A stretch of 64,000 bases of DNA from Lachnospiraceae bacterium (GTDB taxonomy: Bacteria > Bacillota_A > Clostridia > Lachnospirales > Lachnospiraceae). The stretch covers positions 62,001-126,000 of the forward strand of contig JAETQR010000003.1 in NCBI GenBank assembly GCA_021770615.1, in the 5' to 3' direction. Position 1 is the stretch's first letter. Each line of letters starts with the position of its first letter. Below, one piece after another: positions 8,494-17,961 of the stretch. The notes beneath the pieces are model-generated. The model saw only the letters and a list, made by a program, of their open reading frames with translations, was not told the DNA's origin and ran no database searches. A program made the translations under genes and the position numbers.

Positions 8494-9468
8494 TTACAGT
8501 CCCTTATCATATTTTTCAAAAAAATGCAGCAGCTTTCTCCTGTACAATTCCGGCTCGGCATACGCACTGCAAAGATGCCTTGCCCCCGGTATCACCACAA
8601 GCTCCCCGGACGCCCGGCATATGGAATAATTATCCCGGGAATTCTTCGGGTCCACATAGGTATCCTCCTGCCCGTGAAAAAACAAAACCGGTCTTTTATT
8701 ACGCTCCATAGCTTTCTCTGTATCTGCATCCCTCATGCGAAAACCGGCAAATATTGCGCAGAACAGATCTAACCGGAATAGCAGCAGCCCGATCCGGTGC
8801 AGATGAAACCAGTTCGCTGCCATATCCACGATCTGCCTCTTCATGGAAGAAAAGCCACAATCCGCAATAAGTCCCCTCACCTCTCCCGGCAGCCTGTGTC
8901 CGGACGCCATCAGCACCGACGCCGCCCCCATAGATTCTCCGTAAAGATATATGGGAAGCCTCTTTTTATTCCGTCTGGCAATATAATACGCCCAGCCCTG
9001 TACATCATATTGCTCTCTGGCTCCAAATGTGATATATTCCCCCTGGCTCGCTCCACAGCATCTCTGGTCGATAAAAAGCAAATTGCAGTGATTCTCATGA
9101 AGAAACCTGGATATACCGGCAAAGTCGCCAAAGCCGCTTCCTCTGTACCCATGGCTCAACAACACAAATCTCTCAGCATTCTCCGAGGGCATATAATACG
9201 CATGGAGCACCAGCCCATCCCGGCTTTTCATATAACAGTCCCGCATATTCTGCTGCACGCACCACGCTTTGCCCTCCTCATACTCCTTTTCAAACTCATG
9301 TCTGGGATGATTGATCTTCGTATGGGATAATTGAAACCATTTCTTTTTCATCTGCTTTTTTTGTTTCCTGCAGCAAACCATCATCTTAAAAAAGGACCAT
9401 CCGGAAACCATAAACACACTGATTGCTACTATGGCAGCCCCTGATATTTTAGTCACTTTATTTTTCAT
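8494..9468 (-). CDS. Membrane-anchored alpha/beta hydrolase
   Basis: Predicted serine hydrolase of 324 aa. A hydrophobic N-terminal helix (residues about 5-30) should anchor it in the membrane. The nucleophile elbow is GESMGA; the acid Asp (QEDTYVDP region) and the catalytic His (GARHLCSAY) follow in the usual order. It resembles the FrsA/BAAT-like group rather than classical acetylxylan esterases. The ATG at 9468 overlaps the stop of the upstream GH10 gene (ATGA), so translation is coupled; an upstream in-frame Met is rejected. Operon context suggests a role in removing acyl or feruloyl groups from xylan fragments, but this is inference. Confidence 0.82.
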   Translation of the reverse strand: MKNKVTKISGAAIVAISVFMVSGWSFFKMMVCCRKQKKQMKKKWFQLSHTKINHPRHEFEKEYEEGKAWCVQQNMRDCYMKSRDGLVLHAYYMPSENAERFVLLSHGYRGSGFGDFAGISRFLHENHCNLLFIDQRCCGASQGEYITFGAREQYDVQGWAYYIARRNKKRLPIYLYGESMGAASVLMASGHRLPGEVRGLIADCGFSSMKRQIVDMAANWFHLHRIGLLLFRLDLFCAIFAGFRMRDADTEKAMERNKRPVLFFHGQEDTYVDPKNSRDNYSICRASGELVVIPGARHLCSAYAEPELYRRKLLHFFEKYDKGL

Positions 9469-10817
9469 TTTTTCCTTTTCAACCCCGGCTCCACAAATGC
9501 ATAAAAACATGGTTTTGGATTGCAGTCTTTATCCCACAGATACAGATTCTGCGTAAAATCATCATACAACGGATAATCATCACAGATACCAAATACTGTC
9601 ACACTTGTGATATTACACGGCCCGCCACCCTCTATGTCCTCTTTTAAAAGAAGTTCCATAAATTCCCGGTAACAGTCAGCCTGCTGTTTTAACGTATCAT
9701 CGTCGACATTTCCGTCATCGATCTTAAATGACAGCTCCGTGATCTGTAGTTCCAGCCCGAGTTCTGCATATTTTTCCAGACATGTCTTAAAAGTCCCATC
9801 GCCGTCCGCATCAAGATCCGGCCAGTTTAAAAGAACCGTCGGCTGCAGTCCGATCCCGTCGATGATGCCTTTTTCCTTCAGTTCACTCACCATCTTATAA
9901 ATATTTTCCATCTTTTCTGTCATAAATACATTATAATCATTATAAAAAAGACTGACTCCCTCATCCGCATATTTTCTGGCAAACGTAAATGCCTTTTCCA
10001 CATATGTCTCGCCCATCGTCGTATACCAGAGGTTTGCCTGGGCATCTTCATGGCTGAAATCGTTATCTTTTTTCGTGCTGCCCCGCAGTTTCCAGCCGCC
10101 CTTTGTCTCCACATAACTTCCGGCATCCACCGACACACACTCATTCACAACATCCCATGCGTATACGACCCCGGGATATTTTTTCTGGCAATGCGTGATG
10201 ACCTGACGGATATAACTCTCCATCCTCTGTTCCATCGTTTTCGCATCGACAAGCTTTTTCGTCTTTTCATCATAATCTTTAAAAAACAGCCACCTTGGTG
10301 TCTGATTGTGCCAGATCAGGGTATGTCCTCTCATATGGATGTTATTGTTCATGCAAAATTTCAGGGCCGGGTCACAGGTATCAAATTTACAGACCGGCAT
10401 TCCGTCCTTGCTCTTCTGCGACGCTTTCTGATCCAGAAGATAGTCCGGCTTCATAAGATTAGACAATGTGGTCGTATTAAAATGTTTTTTAAGGATCTTT
10501 GTCATTCCCTCATGGTTGAGAGCCATTGTATCCAGATCTTTTCCGTTGATCGCAGCTCCCACGAGGAAATAGTCCTTATAAATATCCTTCACCGGCTCAT
10601 TGTTATATTCTACTTTTGTAGTGTCTTCTGTCCCATCGACAGCATCCGAAGATACCGCCCCCTCCATATCCGGCTTTTCCGTCTTCGTTACCATGTCTGT
10701 TCCATCACCCGCACTTCCGCAAGAGGTCATAGAAAGTAACATCGCTACTGCCAGAATGAGCGCCATGCCGGTTTTTCTAAAATATCTGATCTGTCTTTTT
10801 ATCTGTTTTTTCCTCAT
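9465..10817 (-). CDS. GH10 endo-1,4-beta-xylanase, lipoprotein form
   Basis: Xylan-cleaving enzyme tethered to the cell surface. The 450-aa product begins with a lipoprotein signal (LSMTSC, Cys about residue 33), then a short Asp/Thr-rich linker and a complete GH10 barrel. The acid/base Glu is in WDVVNECV and the nucleophile Glu in LQITELSFKI. The start at 10817 has AGGAGG nine bases upstream; the ATG at 10826 abuts that site and is less likely. It follows a second, closely similar GH10 gene by 18 bp and is coupled to the hydrolase gene behind it. The catalytic domain is a tandem duplicate of that neighbour. Confidence 0.92.
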   Translation of the reverse strand: MRKKQIKRQIRYFRKTGMALILAVAMLLSMTSCGSAGDGTDMVTKTEKPDMEGAVSSDAVDGTEDTTKVEYNNEPVKDIYKDYFLVGAAINGKDLDTMALNHEGMTKILKKHFNTTTLSNLMKPDYLLDQKASQKSKDGMPVCKFDTCDPALKFCMNNNIHMRGHTLIWHNQTPRWLFFKDYDEKTKKLVDAKTMEQRMESYIRQVITHCQKKYPGVVYAWDVVNECVSVDAGSYVETKGGWKLRGSTKKDNDFSHEDAQANLWYTTMGETYVEKAFTFARKYADEGVSLFYNDYNVFMTEKMENIYKMVSELKEKGIIDGIGLQPTVLLNWPDLDADGDGTFKTCLEKYAELGLELQITELSFKIDDGNVDDDTLKQQADCYREFMELLLKEDIEGGGPCNITSVTVFGICDDYPLYDDFTQNLYLWDKDCNPKPCFYAFVEPGLKRKK

Positions 10818-10835
10818 ATGCCACATCCTCCTGTT

Positions 10836-12563
10836 CTATTTATTCTGCAACCGTGTCAGTCCCGGCTCAATAAAGGAATAAAAACAGTCTTTCGGATTAC
10901 AGTCCTTATCCCACAGATACAGGTTCTGCTCAAAATCATCATAGAGCGGGTAATCGTCACAGATTCCAAATACCGTCACACTTGTGATATTACACGGGCC
11001 ACCGGACGCTGTGTCCTCCGTCACAAGAAGTTCCATAAACTCCTGATACCGCTCGCTCTGCTTTAAGAGCGTCTCCTCGCTGACCTGCCCCTTATCGATC
11101 TTAAACGACAGTTCTGTAACCTGAAGTTCCAGCCCAAGCTCCGCATATTTTTCCAGACAGACCTTAAAGCTCCCGGAACGGTTTGAATTAAGCTCCGGCC
11201 ATGTGAGAAGAACGGTTGGCTGGAGCCCGATCCCATCGATCAGTCCTTTTCCCTTCAATTCCTGTACCATCTTATAAATGTTATTCATTTTCTCTGTCTG
11301 GAACACATTATAATCATTATAAAATAGTTTTACATCTTTATCTGCATATTTTCTGGCATAGGTAAATGCCTTTTCCACATAAGTTTCACCCATCGTCGCA
11401 TACCAGTAATTTTTTACATAATCCTCATGCGTGAAATCATTGTCCTGTTTCGTACTGGCCCGCAGCTTCCACCCGCCGCTCGTAACGATGTAACTGTCTT
11501 TATCGGTACAGACGCACTCGTTGACTACATCCCAGCAGTAGACCACGCCCGGAAAGTACTCCTGACAATGCGTGATCACCTGACGGATATAGCTTTCCAT
11601 TCTGCGGTCCATCGTCTCTGCATCCACGATTTCTTTTGTGGTATCATAGTCCACATGGAAAAACCATTCCGGCGCCTGATTATGCCATACAAGCGTGTGT
11701 CCCCGCATCTTGATCCCATTGTTCATACAAAACTGAAGCGCCGGGTCACAGGTGTCAAATTTGCAGACCGGCATTCCATCCGCACTTTTCCGGGAGGCCT
11801 CTTTATCAAGTGTATGCTCTGGTTTCATGAGATTCGAGAGAACTGTACTGTTGAAATGTTTCCTGAGGATTCCCGACATCCCCGCATGGTTCAGTGCCAT
11901 CGTTTCCAACGCACTTCCATTGATCGCAGCTCCAACCATAAAGTAATCCGCATAAATATCTTTCACCGGCATGACATCATCCGTATAGTCCGGTTCCGGA
12001 AACGGGTATGGTTCCATCGAAACTAGTGGCCGGGTAGTAACCGGCGGTTGCGAAGGAAGTTCCGATGGCACTGCAGATGCCTCCGGTGTCTCTGTCACAG
12101 AGGGACTTTCTGTTTCGGTTCCAACCGGCGCCAAAGTCACCGCAGGGGCTTGTGTCCCGGACATATCCTGTGGAACTGCCGTAGCTGGCGGTTTCGGTGC
12201 CGGATCACCAGCCTGCCGGACGATTACTTTGAGTTTGGAAGTCTCTGTCTTCTTTCCCTTTCTAAAACGAACTGTGACAACTGCCGTTCCGGTTCTTCTC
12301 CCGGTCACCTTAAGCTTCCTGCTCTTTTTCTCCCACCTTACCCGGACTTTCTTTTTACCGGAAGCCGACTGGCGTACTGTCACTCTTGTCTTCGCCGACA
12401 CAGATCTGGCTTTTACCTTCTTTGTCTGTCCTACCCTCACCTTTATGCTCGTCTTTACGAGTCGTGGTTTCTTTCCGGCAGCAGCCTCCGAGGAGTCAGC
12501 CGGAGATACAGCCAGTGATATCATGATGACAATGACCATCCATTTTGACAATACCCTTTTCAT
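10836..12563 (-). CDS. GH10 endo-1,4-beta-xylanase with N-terminal Ig-like domain
   Basis: Secreted xylanase of 575 aa. A signal peptide is followed by a strongly basic beta-rich domain (residues about 30-125, many Lys/Arg/Val, like bacterial Ig-like wall or polymer binding modules). A Pro/Thr/Ala-rich linker comes next, then the GH10 catalytic domain with WDVVNECV and LQVTELSFKI. Start at 12563 is chosen because AAAGGAGG lies eight bases upstream. The catalytic domain is highly similar to that of the next gene, while the N-terminal part is quite different, so the two copies differ mainly in how they are held at the surface. Confidence 0.92.
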   Translation of the reverse strand: MKRVLSKWMVIVIMISLAVSPADSSEAAAGKKPRLVKTSIKVRVGQTKKVKARSVSAKTRVTVRQSASGKKKVRVRWEKKSRKLKVTGRRTGTAVVTVRFRKGKKTETSKLKVIVRQAGDPAPKPPATAVPQDMSGTQAPAVTLAPVGTETESPSVTETPEASAVPSELPSQPPVTTRPLVSMEPYPFPEPDYTDDVMPVKDIYADYFMVGAAINGSALETMALNHAGMSGILRKHFNSTVLSNLMKPEHTLDKEASRKSADGMPVCKFDTCDPALQFCMNNGIKMRGHTLVWHNQAPEWFFHVDYDTTKEIVDAETMDRRMESYIRQVITHCQEYFPGVVYCWDVVNECVCTDKDSYIVTSGGWKLRASTKQDNDFTHEDYVKNYWYATMGETYVEKAFTYARKYADKDVKLFYNDYNVFQTEKMNNIYKMVQELKGKGLIDGIGLQPTVLLTWPELNSNRSGSFKVCLEKYAELGLELQVTELSFKIDKGQVSEETLLKQSERYQEFMELLVTEDTASGGPCNITSVTVFGICDDYPLYDDFEQNLYLWDKDCNPKDCFYSFIEPGLTRLQNK

Positions 12564-12604
12564 CCACTCGTCCTCCTTTCGGCAAAACATGCACCTAAAT
12601 CCAG

Positions 12605-15445
12605 TCAGTTGCGTGGGCTCTCATCCGGTCCGAGATAAGATTCCGGAAGTTCTCCCCGGTACAAAATAAGCTTTTGCAGAGAAAGCCCTGCCTCGACGCC
12701 ATAATAACGGATCTCATTCACACCGGCTTTCAACTGATGTGTTGTGATCCCATAATGACAGTTATTCAATACTCCTGTCGACCAGTTTTTCGGATTCCCC
12801 CATGCACCGCCTCCGATGGCATAATTTTCCGTCGGCACGGTATCACCGATCCGAATCTCATCATCCACTGAGACCGCATACCGCATCGTCCTTCCGTTCT
12901 CCAGATTATTTCCCGGTGCAGTAATCGCTTTCAGGGAATACTCTCCCGCCTCTTTTACATAAACAGAATAAACAAGACACGGTGCTTTTCCGATCTCATC
13001 AAAGTTGCCGGCCGTCGGATATATTTTCATGGAAGACAACGTCTTTCCATAATCCTCAAGCTTTTCAAAACGATGTTTTCCATAAGGTACATTTTCCGCA
13101 AAATGCTCTGCTTCGATCGCTACGATCCCATCCCGCTCAAGGAATGTCCCCTCCGGAATGCCCTCTGCTGTCCTCGTATATCTAACGGAAACGACCACTG
13201 TCTGATCTCCCGCTGTTATCGTTATTTCTTTTTCAAAACTTTCCCCGGACGCATGATCATCGATCCGGACATCCAGTGCAACAGGCGTTACTTCTACCGT
13301 ACCTTCCATCTGGCCGACGATAACACCCTCTGGTGCAGACACCTCAAAGGAAAATGCTTCTTTTCCACCATTAGCAATCCTGATACGGTACTGCTCCGCC
13401 CCGGCTTCCGTAAACTCCGGCAGTGCTGTCACACCTTCACTGACAAATTCATCGGCGCCTTCTGCATGTATGAGCATCCTGGCTGTCCCCGGCACATCAA
13501 CCTTCTTCGTCTCCGGAAAATGCCACCCCTCATCATTCCACGTAACAAAGCACGCATGCGGTGAGAGCATCATACCATTCCATTTTCCATCCGCCATCGT
13601 CTCGTTATAATATTTCGTAAGTTTTTCATCCAACCGGATCGCCTCTTGTACCTTTTCATGGTAAAGATCCGCCGCTGAAATACCCTGCTTTTCATACCAG
13701 TTGTTCCAAGCCGCATAAAGGCTCATCAACTGCAGGTTCATACCTGCCACTGCCGGATAATAAACGAGACTAAAAAATGCATCCGCGGATTCCGCCGGAA
13801 CCCGATCCCGGAGCTGATCCGTTTTCCGGATCAACGCCTCACAGCGTCCGATCATCTTTTCTGTCTCTCCAAAATGGGACACATGATAAACATCCGGATT
13901 CATGGCCTCGGGCTTTCTAAGCCCATGAATCCTCGCATACTCTCTCAGGATATCCTCAATCTCTTTCTTGATGCCTCTGTCTTTTATGTAAGCGCCAAAC
14001 TGCTCCTCAACCCAGGACGCAAGGAACTGATCTGTCTCATTGCGATGCCCGGTTCCCATACTCTCAAAATCATAGGCAAGATCCATGAAATAAGAGAGCG
14101 GAAGCTCATTTGGACGAATGTCACCCACGTTTACGATCCACAGGTCGCGAATCCCATAATCATATGCCATCGACATCTGCTCCCATACTTTGGGAAGCGG
14201 TGTGGAATTCACCCATTCATAGGAAATCGGCGCTCCATGATAATCAAAGTGATAATAAATTCCCCATCCTGCCTCTCTGTCCCGGATATCTTCTGTCGGA
14301 AGCGTCCTCACATTTCCAAAATTATCATCTGACAGCAGTAGAATGACATCATCTAACCCATCCCATGACCGGAGACCATTGACGCCGTTTCCACCATAAT
14401 AAAAATCCTCTACTTCTTTGTACAGCGCAAGCATTTTCGGCATGTGGTCGCAGCCCTTTTCTTTTATGATCTTTTTCTGATCCGTGATGATACGACGCAA
14501 CAATTCCACATTTTCCTGAATCGTAGAATCCTCCCCGAGCATCATCGTGTCACGCTCACCGCGCATTCCGATCGTGATCATATGCTTAAAGTCTTTGTCT
14601 CTCTCGACACCATCTTCCCAATAGCGGTAAAGACCTTCTCCATTTGTATAATAATTCCAGTCCCGGCCATAACCTACATTGTTTTCATCGCTTTTTACTT
14701 TATCCCATTCCTCGCTCGCACGCATAAGTGGCTCATGGTGGGACTGCCCGATCGTGATCCCAAGCTCAGTCGCAAGCTTAATGATCGCAAGCGGATCTTC
14801 CGAACCGTCAAGCGGAAGCGATGCAGACCACATCGCCGGCCAAAAATAATTTCCTTTCAGTCGAAGAAGAAGATCAAATACTTTCTCATAGAAAAATTCA
14901 TTAAAATCGCCGAATGTATTTGTGACAAAATTTCCAAGAGAAGGCCACTCGTCATTCATAAAAAATCCGCGATACTTGACCGATGGCTCGTTGGAGACAA
15001 AACGGATCCCCTCATCAAACACGATCTCATTTTTCTTTTCCGGCATAACATCCGCCCAGTAAACCCATGGAGCCACCCCGATCTTCTTTGAAATATGGTA
15101 CATACCATGCAGGGTAGATACTGTCTCTGTCCCGGCAATGATAAGTTTTTCTGTATTCTGGTACGCGACGATCCGGATCAGATAGCTTTCCCTCTTTGCT
15201 GCAAGCGCTGAAACATCCAGAACCCCCTCTTTCACCAACCGGTCGACAACCGGGCTTTTCCCGAGTGTCCCTGCGATAATCTGTGGCTGATCCGTCACTT
15301 TCTCATCAATCGATGGCCTTATACCTGAGACAAGTTCAATGTCTCCTGCGATCGCCTTCGCCACATGTGCCAGACCTTTATAGTCCCGCGCATCCCGGTC
15401 GATGTATAGGCCGGCTGCCGTTTCCCTTACTAACTCAAATCTCAT
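12605..15445 (-). CDS. GH115 xylan alpha-1,2-glucuronidase
   Basis: Removes (4-O-methyl-)glucuronic acid from xylan or xylo-oligosaccharides. The 946-aa protein matches the GH115 layout: an N-terminal alpha/beta domain, the central barrel with MNDEWPSLGNF, LKGNYFWPAMWSASLP and ITIGQSHHEPLMRA, and a C-terminal beta-sandwich region. No signal peptide is present, so it should act in the cytoplasm on imported acidic oligosaccharides. The start is uncertain between neighbouring ATGs; 15445 has the best spacing from GAGG. It lies directly after uxaC, which would take the released uronate. Confidence 0.9.
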   Translation of the reverse strand: MRFELVRETAAGLYIDRDARDYKGLAHVAKAIAGDIELVSGIRPSIDEKVTDQPQIIAGTLGKSPVVDRLVKEGVLDVSALAAKRESYLIRIVAYQNTEKLIIAGTETVSTLHGMYHISKKIGVAPWVYWADVMPEKKNEIVFDEGIRFVSNEPSVKYRGFFMNDEWPSLGNFVTNTFGDFNEFFYEKVFDLLLRLKGNYFWPAMWSASLPLDGSEDPLAIIKLATELGITIGQSHHEPLMRASEEWDKVKSDENNVGYGRDWNYYTNGEGLYRYWEDGVERDKDFKHMITIGMRGERDTMMLGEDSTIQENVELLRRIITDQKKIIKEKGCDHMPKMLALYKEVEDFYYGGNGVNGLRSWDGLDDVILLLSDDNFGNVRTLPTEDIRDREAGWGIYYHFDYHGAPISYEWVNSTPLPKVWEQMSMAYDYGIRDLWIVNVGDIRPNELPLSYFMDLAYDFESMGTGHRNETDQFLASWVEEQFGAYIKDRGIKKEIEDILREYARIHGLRKPEAMNPDVYHVSHFGETEKMIGRCEALIRKTDQLRDRVPAESADAFFSLVYYPAVAGMNLQLMSLYAAWNNWYEKQGISAADLYHEKVQEAIRLDEKLTKYYNETMADGKWNGMMLSPHACFVTWNDEGWHFPETKKVDVPGTARMLIHAEGADEFVSEGVTALPEFTEAGAEQYRIRIANGGKEAFSFEVSAPEGVIVGQMEGTVEVTPVALDVRIDDHASGESFEKEITITAGDQTVVVSVRYTRTAEGIPEGTFLERDGIVAIEAEHFAENVPYGKHRFEKLEDYGKTLSSMKIYPTAGNFDEIGKAPCLVYSVYVKEAGEYSLKAITAPGNNLENGRTMRYAVSVDDEIRIGDTVPTENYAIGGGAWGNPKNWSTGVLNNCHYGITTHQLKAGVNEIRYYGVEAGLSLQKLILYRGELPESYLGPDESPRN

Positions 15446-15498
15446 CATTAACCTCATTTCTGCAGAGCTCTGTTCTACCCTGTCTTTCTTTCTGTTGT

Positions 15499-16905
15499 TT
15501 ACAGATCAAACCCAAAATATGTTACTGCATTGTAATACGAAATATCCCTCACCAGTTCCCCTAACAACTCATAATCTTCCGGATACTCTCCGTTTTCCAC
15601 AAGTTTTCCGATATAATCACACAAAATACGGCGGAAATACTCATGTCTTGGATAAGAGACAAAACTTCTCGAATCCGTAAGCATCCCCACAAAATTCCCC
15701 AGAAGTCCAAGGCTTGCCAGGGAAGTGATCTGTTCTGTCATACCCGGCTTGTGGTCATTAAACCACCAGGCAGACCCCTGCTGTATCTTGCCTCGTATGC
15801 CATCTCCCTGAAAGCAACCGAGAAGCGTACCGATGACAGCATTATCTGTCGGATTCAGAGAATAAAGAATTGTCTTAGGCAGCTCTCCCGTGCGACAGAG
15901 CGCATTGAGAAAATCCGCCACCTCTGCGGTAAATCCCTTTTCATTGATACAGTCAATACCGGCATTGGCCCCGGCACTCTGGTATACCAGCTCATTATTT
16001 TCCCGCTTGGCACCGTAGTGGAGCTGCATGGCAAGATTCCTCTTTGCGTACTCCCTGCCAAGAAATAGCATCATCATTGTCTTAAACTGCAAAAGTTCTT
16101 CGTGTGTGAGTGTTTCGCCCGAAAGGCTCCGTTTTACGAGTTCTTCCATCTTCTCTTCTGCGATCGGCCTGTACTCTGCGTAATCAAGTCCATGGTCTGT
16201 GATCAGGCATCCATTCTCCACAAAATAATCAAGACGGCGTACAAGCGCTTCTTTTAATGTAGCAAAACCTGTCACGGTGACACCGCTGACGTCGGACAGT
16301 TTTTTCATATAGGAAACAAATTCATCCTTTTCCGGGCACATCGCAAGATCCGGTCTCCATGCCGGAAGCACCTGTACATCAAAACTCTGATCTTCTTTGA
16401 TCTGCTTGTGATACCGGAGATCATCCACCGGATCGTCTGTCGTGCACACAAGTGTTACATTGGACATTTTGATGAGATTCCTCGCCGACATCTCCGGTCG
16501 TTTTAATTTTTCATTGCATGCATCGTAAATCTTCTTCCAATTCTTTTCACTTAATGTCTCGTAAATATCAAAATACCGCTGGAGTTCCAGATGGCACCAG
16601 TGGTACATCGGATTCCCGATCGCCCTCGGAAGTGCTCTGGCAAAAGCACGAAACTTCTCCTCATCGGATGCATCCCCTGTGATATATTTTTCCTCTACGC
16701 CATTTGACCGCATGATACGCCACTTATAATGGTCGCCTCCCAGCCAAAGCTCCGTGATGTTTTTAAACTGCCTGTCCTCTGCGATCTCCTTCGGATCCAG
16801 ATGACAGTGATAATCCAGTACCGGTGTTTTTTCTGCAAAATCATGAAATAATTTTTTTGCAGTATCGTTCGTAAGGATAAAGTCTTTATCCATAAATGTC
16901 TTCAT
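15499..16905 (-). CDS. uxaC: Uronate isomerase UxaC
   Basis: Converts D-glucuronate to D-fructuronate (and galacturonate to tagaturonate), the first cytoplasmic step of uronate breakdown. The 468-aa sequence has the family opening MKTFMDKDFIL, the metal-site motif PVLDYHCHLDP, and conserved blocks NPMYHWCHLELQRYF and LHYGAKRENN. AGGAGG lies ten bases upstream. It is the first gene of the xylan operon behind a clear promoter, and links glucuronoxylan degradation to central metabolism. Confidence 0.95.
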   Translation of the reverse strand: MKTFMDKDFILTNDTAKKLFHDFAEKTPVLDYHCHLDPKEIAEDRQFKNITELWLGGDHYKWRIMRSNGVEEKYITGDASDEEKFRAFARALPRAIGNPMYHWCHLELQRYFDIYETLSEKNWKKIYDACNEKLKRPEMSARNLIKMSNVTLVCTTDDPVDDLRYHKQIKEDQSFDVQVLPAWRPDLAMCPEKDEFVSYMKKLSDVSGVTVTGFATLKEALVRRLDYFVENGCLITDHGLDYAEYRPIAEEKMEELVKRSLSGETLTHEELLQFKTMMMLFLGREYAKRNLAMQLHYGAKRENNELVYQSAGANAGIDCINEKGFTAEVADFLNALCRTGELPKTILYSLNPTDNAVIGTLLGCFQGDGIRGKIQQGSAWWFNDHKPGMTEQITSLASLGLLGNFVGMLTDSRSFVSYPRHEYFRRILCDYIGKLVENGEYPEDYELLGELVRDISYYNAVTYFGFDL

Positions 16906-16941
16906 TTTCTTATTTTCCTCCTAAAAAAACAATCTGCTTGT

Positions 16942-16971
16942 ATTATAGCATAGGAGCGGGAGAGATAGCAA
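16942..16971 (-). promoter_or_regulatory. Promoter of the uxaC xylan operon
   Basis: Minus-strand TTGCTA (16966-16971) and TATAAT (16942-16947) with 18-bp spacing, about 35 bp before uxaC. No cre-like or other operator is obvious. Confidence 0.7.
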
Positions 16972-16972
16972 T

Positions 16973-17006
16973 AAAAAAAGAGGGCAATGTGTTTCTTTTC
17001 GCCCTC
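16973..17006 (-). terminator. Terminator of the Rpn-type gene
   Basis: Stem GAGGGC/GCCCTC with a 15-nt loop, followed on the minus strand by seven T. It ends the Rpn gene just before the uxaC promoter. Confidence 0.75.
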
Positions 17007-17043
17007 TGTCCGCATATAATAAAGCCCCGGATAATCAGCGTTA

Positions 17044-17961
17044 TTACAAACAGGCATAGATCACTTCCGCTTCATCTGAGCCAGCCTCGCCGGCTGCCAG
17101 CAAAATCTGCTCGATCATTCCCCTGTCTTCCTCAAGCGCATCAGCGATCTCCTCTACTGCCATCCCTCGATCACGCTTTTTGACCGTCTGATTGATCAAA
17201 CAAAATAACTCTCCTTCTTTTCGGCCTTTCAACAAGCCTTCCCTCTCTCCTTCACGGCGGCCCTTCAACAGGCCTTCCCTCTCTCCCTCACGCCATTCTC
17301 TCTCCAGTAATTCACACATACTTTTTTCACCTCCTGGTTCATTTTTCAAATATTCTACCCGCTTTGACAAATGCTGAAAACCATCTCTTGGAATCTCCTG
17401 ATTATTTGTATCCCCTATAAATCTCAGAAGTCTTGTGATTTCCTCATCTTCTGCCGCATACTCAAGATTTGCATAGATTTCATGGATACCGTTTTCTGCC
17501 CGATAGTCTGTCCCCTTTATTATACGCACAATCTTCGCAATGCCTGTCTTTACATTCAAAAAATCTTTCTTTGTAATAAAAATCAGATACAGATCCGGCA
17601 ACTCATCATACTTCATACCCGTCCCCAGGCTCCGGCTGTCAATCCGGCTCTGAATAAAACGGGAACGCTTCAAATGATCTTCATTCTCAGCGATCTGGAT
17701 TTCCATATTGTACTGGGTATTCTGTGAGTCCTCTGCCCATACATCCAGCACTGAACTTCGTCCGTATAAATTCCGATAACTCCGCTGCGGTTCTACCCGC
17801 AACACCTTCAGATCACGAACTCCTGTTAAAATCCGGAGTACATCCTGAATCGCCAGGATATCCTCGAAAACGACCGAAGCAAGCAGGTCACTGGTCAGGT
17901 TCAGTTTTTTCAATTCCCCCGCACGCTTCCGGTAATTTCGTATTCCTATTGTTTTTTCCAA
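17044..17961 (-). CDS. Rpn family PD-(D/E)XK nuclease (transposase-like)
   Basis: Member of the Rpn/PDDEXK transposase-like family, 305 aa. The nuclease signature is visible as LDVWAED...YNMEIQ (residues about 73-90), after the family opening with KKLNLTSDLLASVVFED. The C-terminus carries two tandem copies of a 12-residue unit EGEREGLLKGR(R/K), encoded by a 36-bp tandem repeat. The start is a TTG with GGGGGAG five bases before it. It is monocistronic with its own terminator. Such genes are frequent and of poorly known role in Lachnospiraceae; RecA-independent recombination is the function described for Rpn proteins. Confidence 0.82.
   Translation of the reverse strand: MEKTIGIRNYRKRAGELKKLNLTSDLLASVVFEDILAIQDVLRILTGVRDLKVLRVEPQRSYRNLYGRSSVLDVWAEDSQNTQYNMEIQIAENEDHLKRSRFIQSRIDSRSLGTGMKYDELPDLYLIFITKKDFLNVKTGIAKIVRIIKGTDYRAENGIHEIYANLEYAAEDEEITRLLRFIGDTNNQEIPRDGFQHLSKRVEYLKNEPGGEKSMCELLEREWREGEREGLLKGRREGEREGLLKGRKEGELFCLINQTVKKRDRGMAVEEIADALEEDRGMIEQILLAAGEAGSDEAEVIYACL
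17222..17293 (-). repeat. 36-bp tandem repeat inside the Rpn gene
   Basis: Two adjacent 36-bp copies (17222-17257 and 17258-17293) with a few mismatches, encoding two EGEREGLLKGR units. Copy number could vary between strains without changing frame. Confidence 0.85.

Noticed and set aside
10050..10739. Long plus-strand open frame opposite the GH10 gene
   Set aside because: It has no ribosome site, no recognisable domain, and mirrors the codon pattern of the GH10 gene on the minus strand.
17222..17293. CRISPR-like repeat
   Set aside because: Only two direct copies without spacers, in frame within the Rpn gene; it is a protein-coding tandem repeat.
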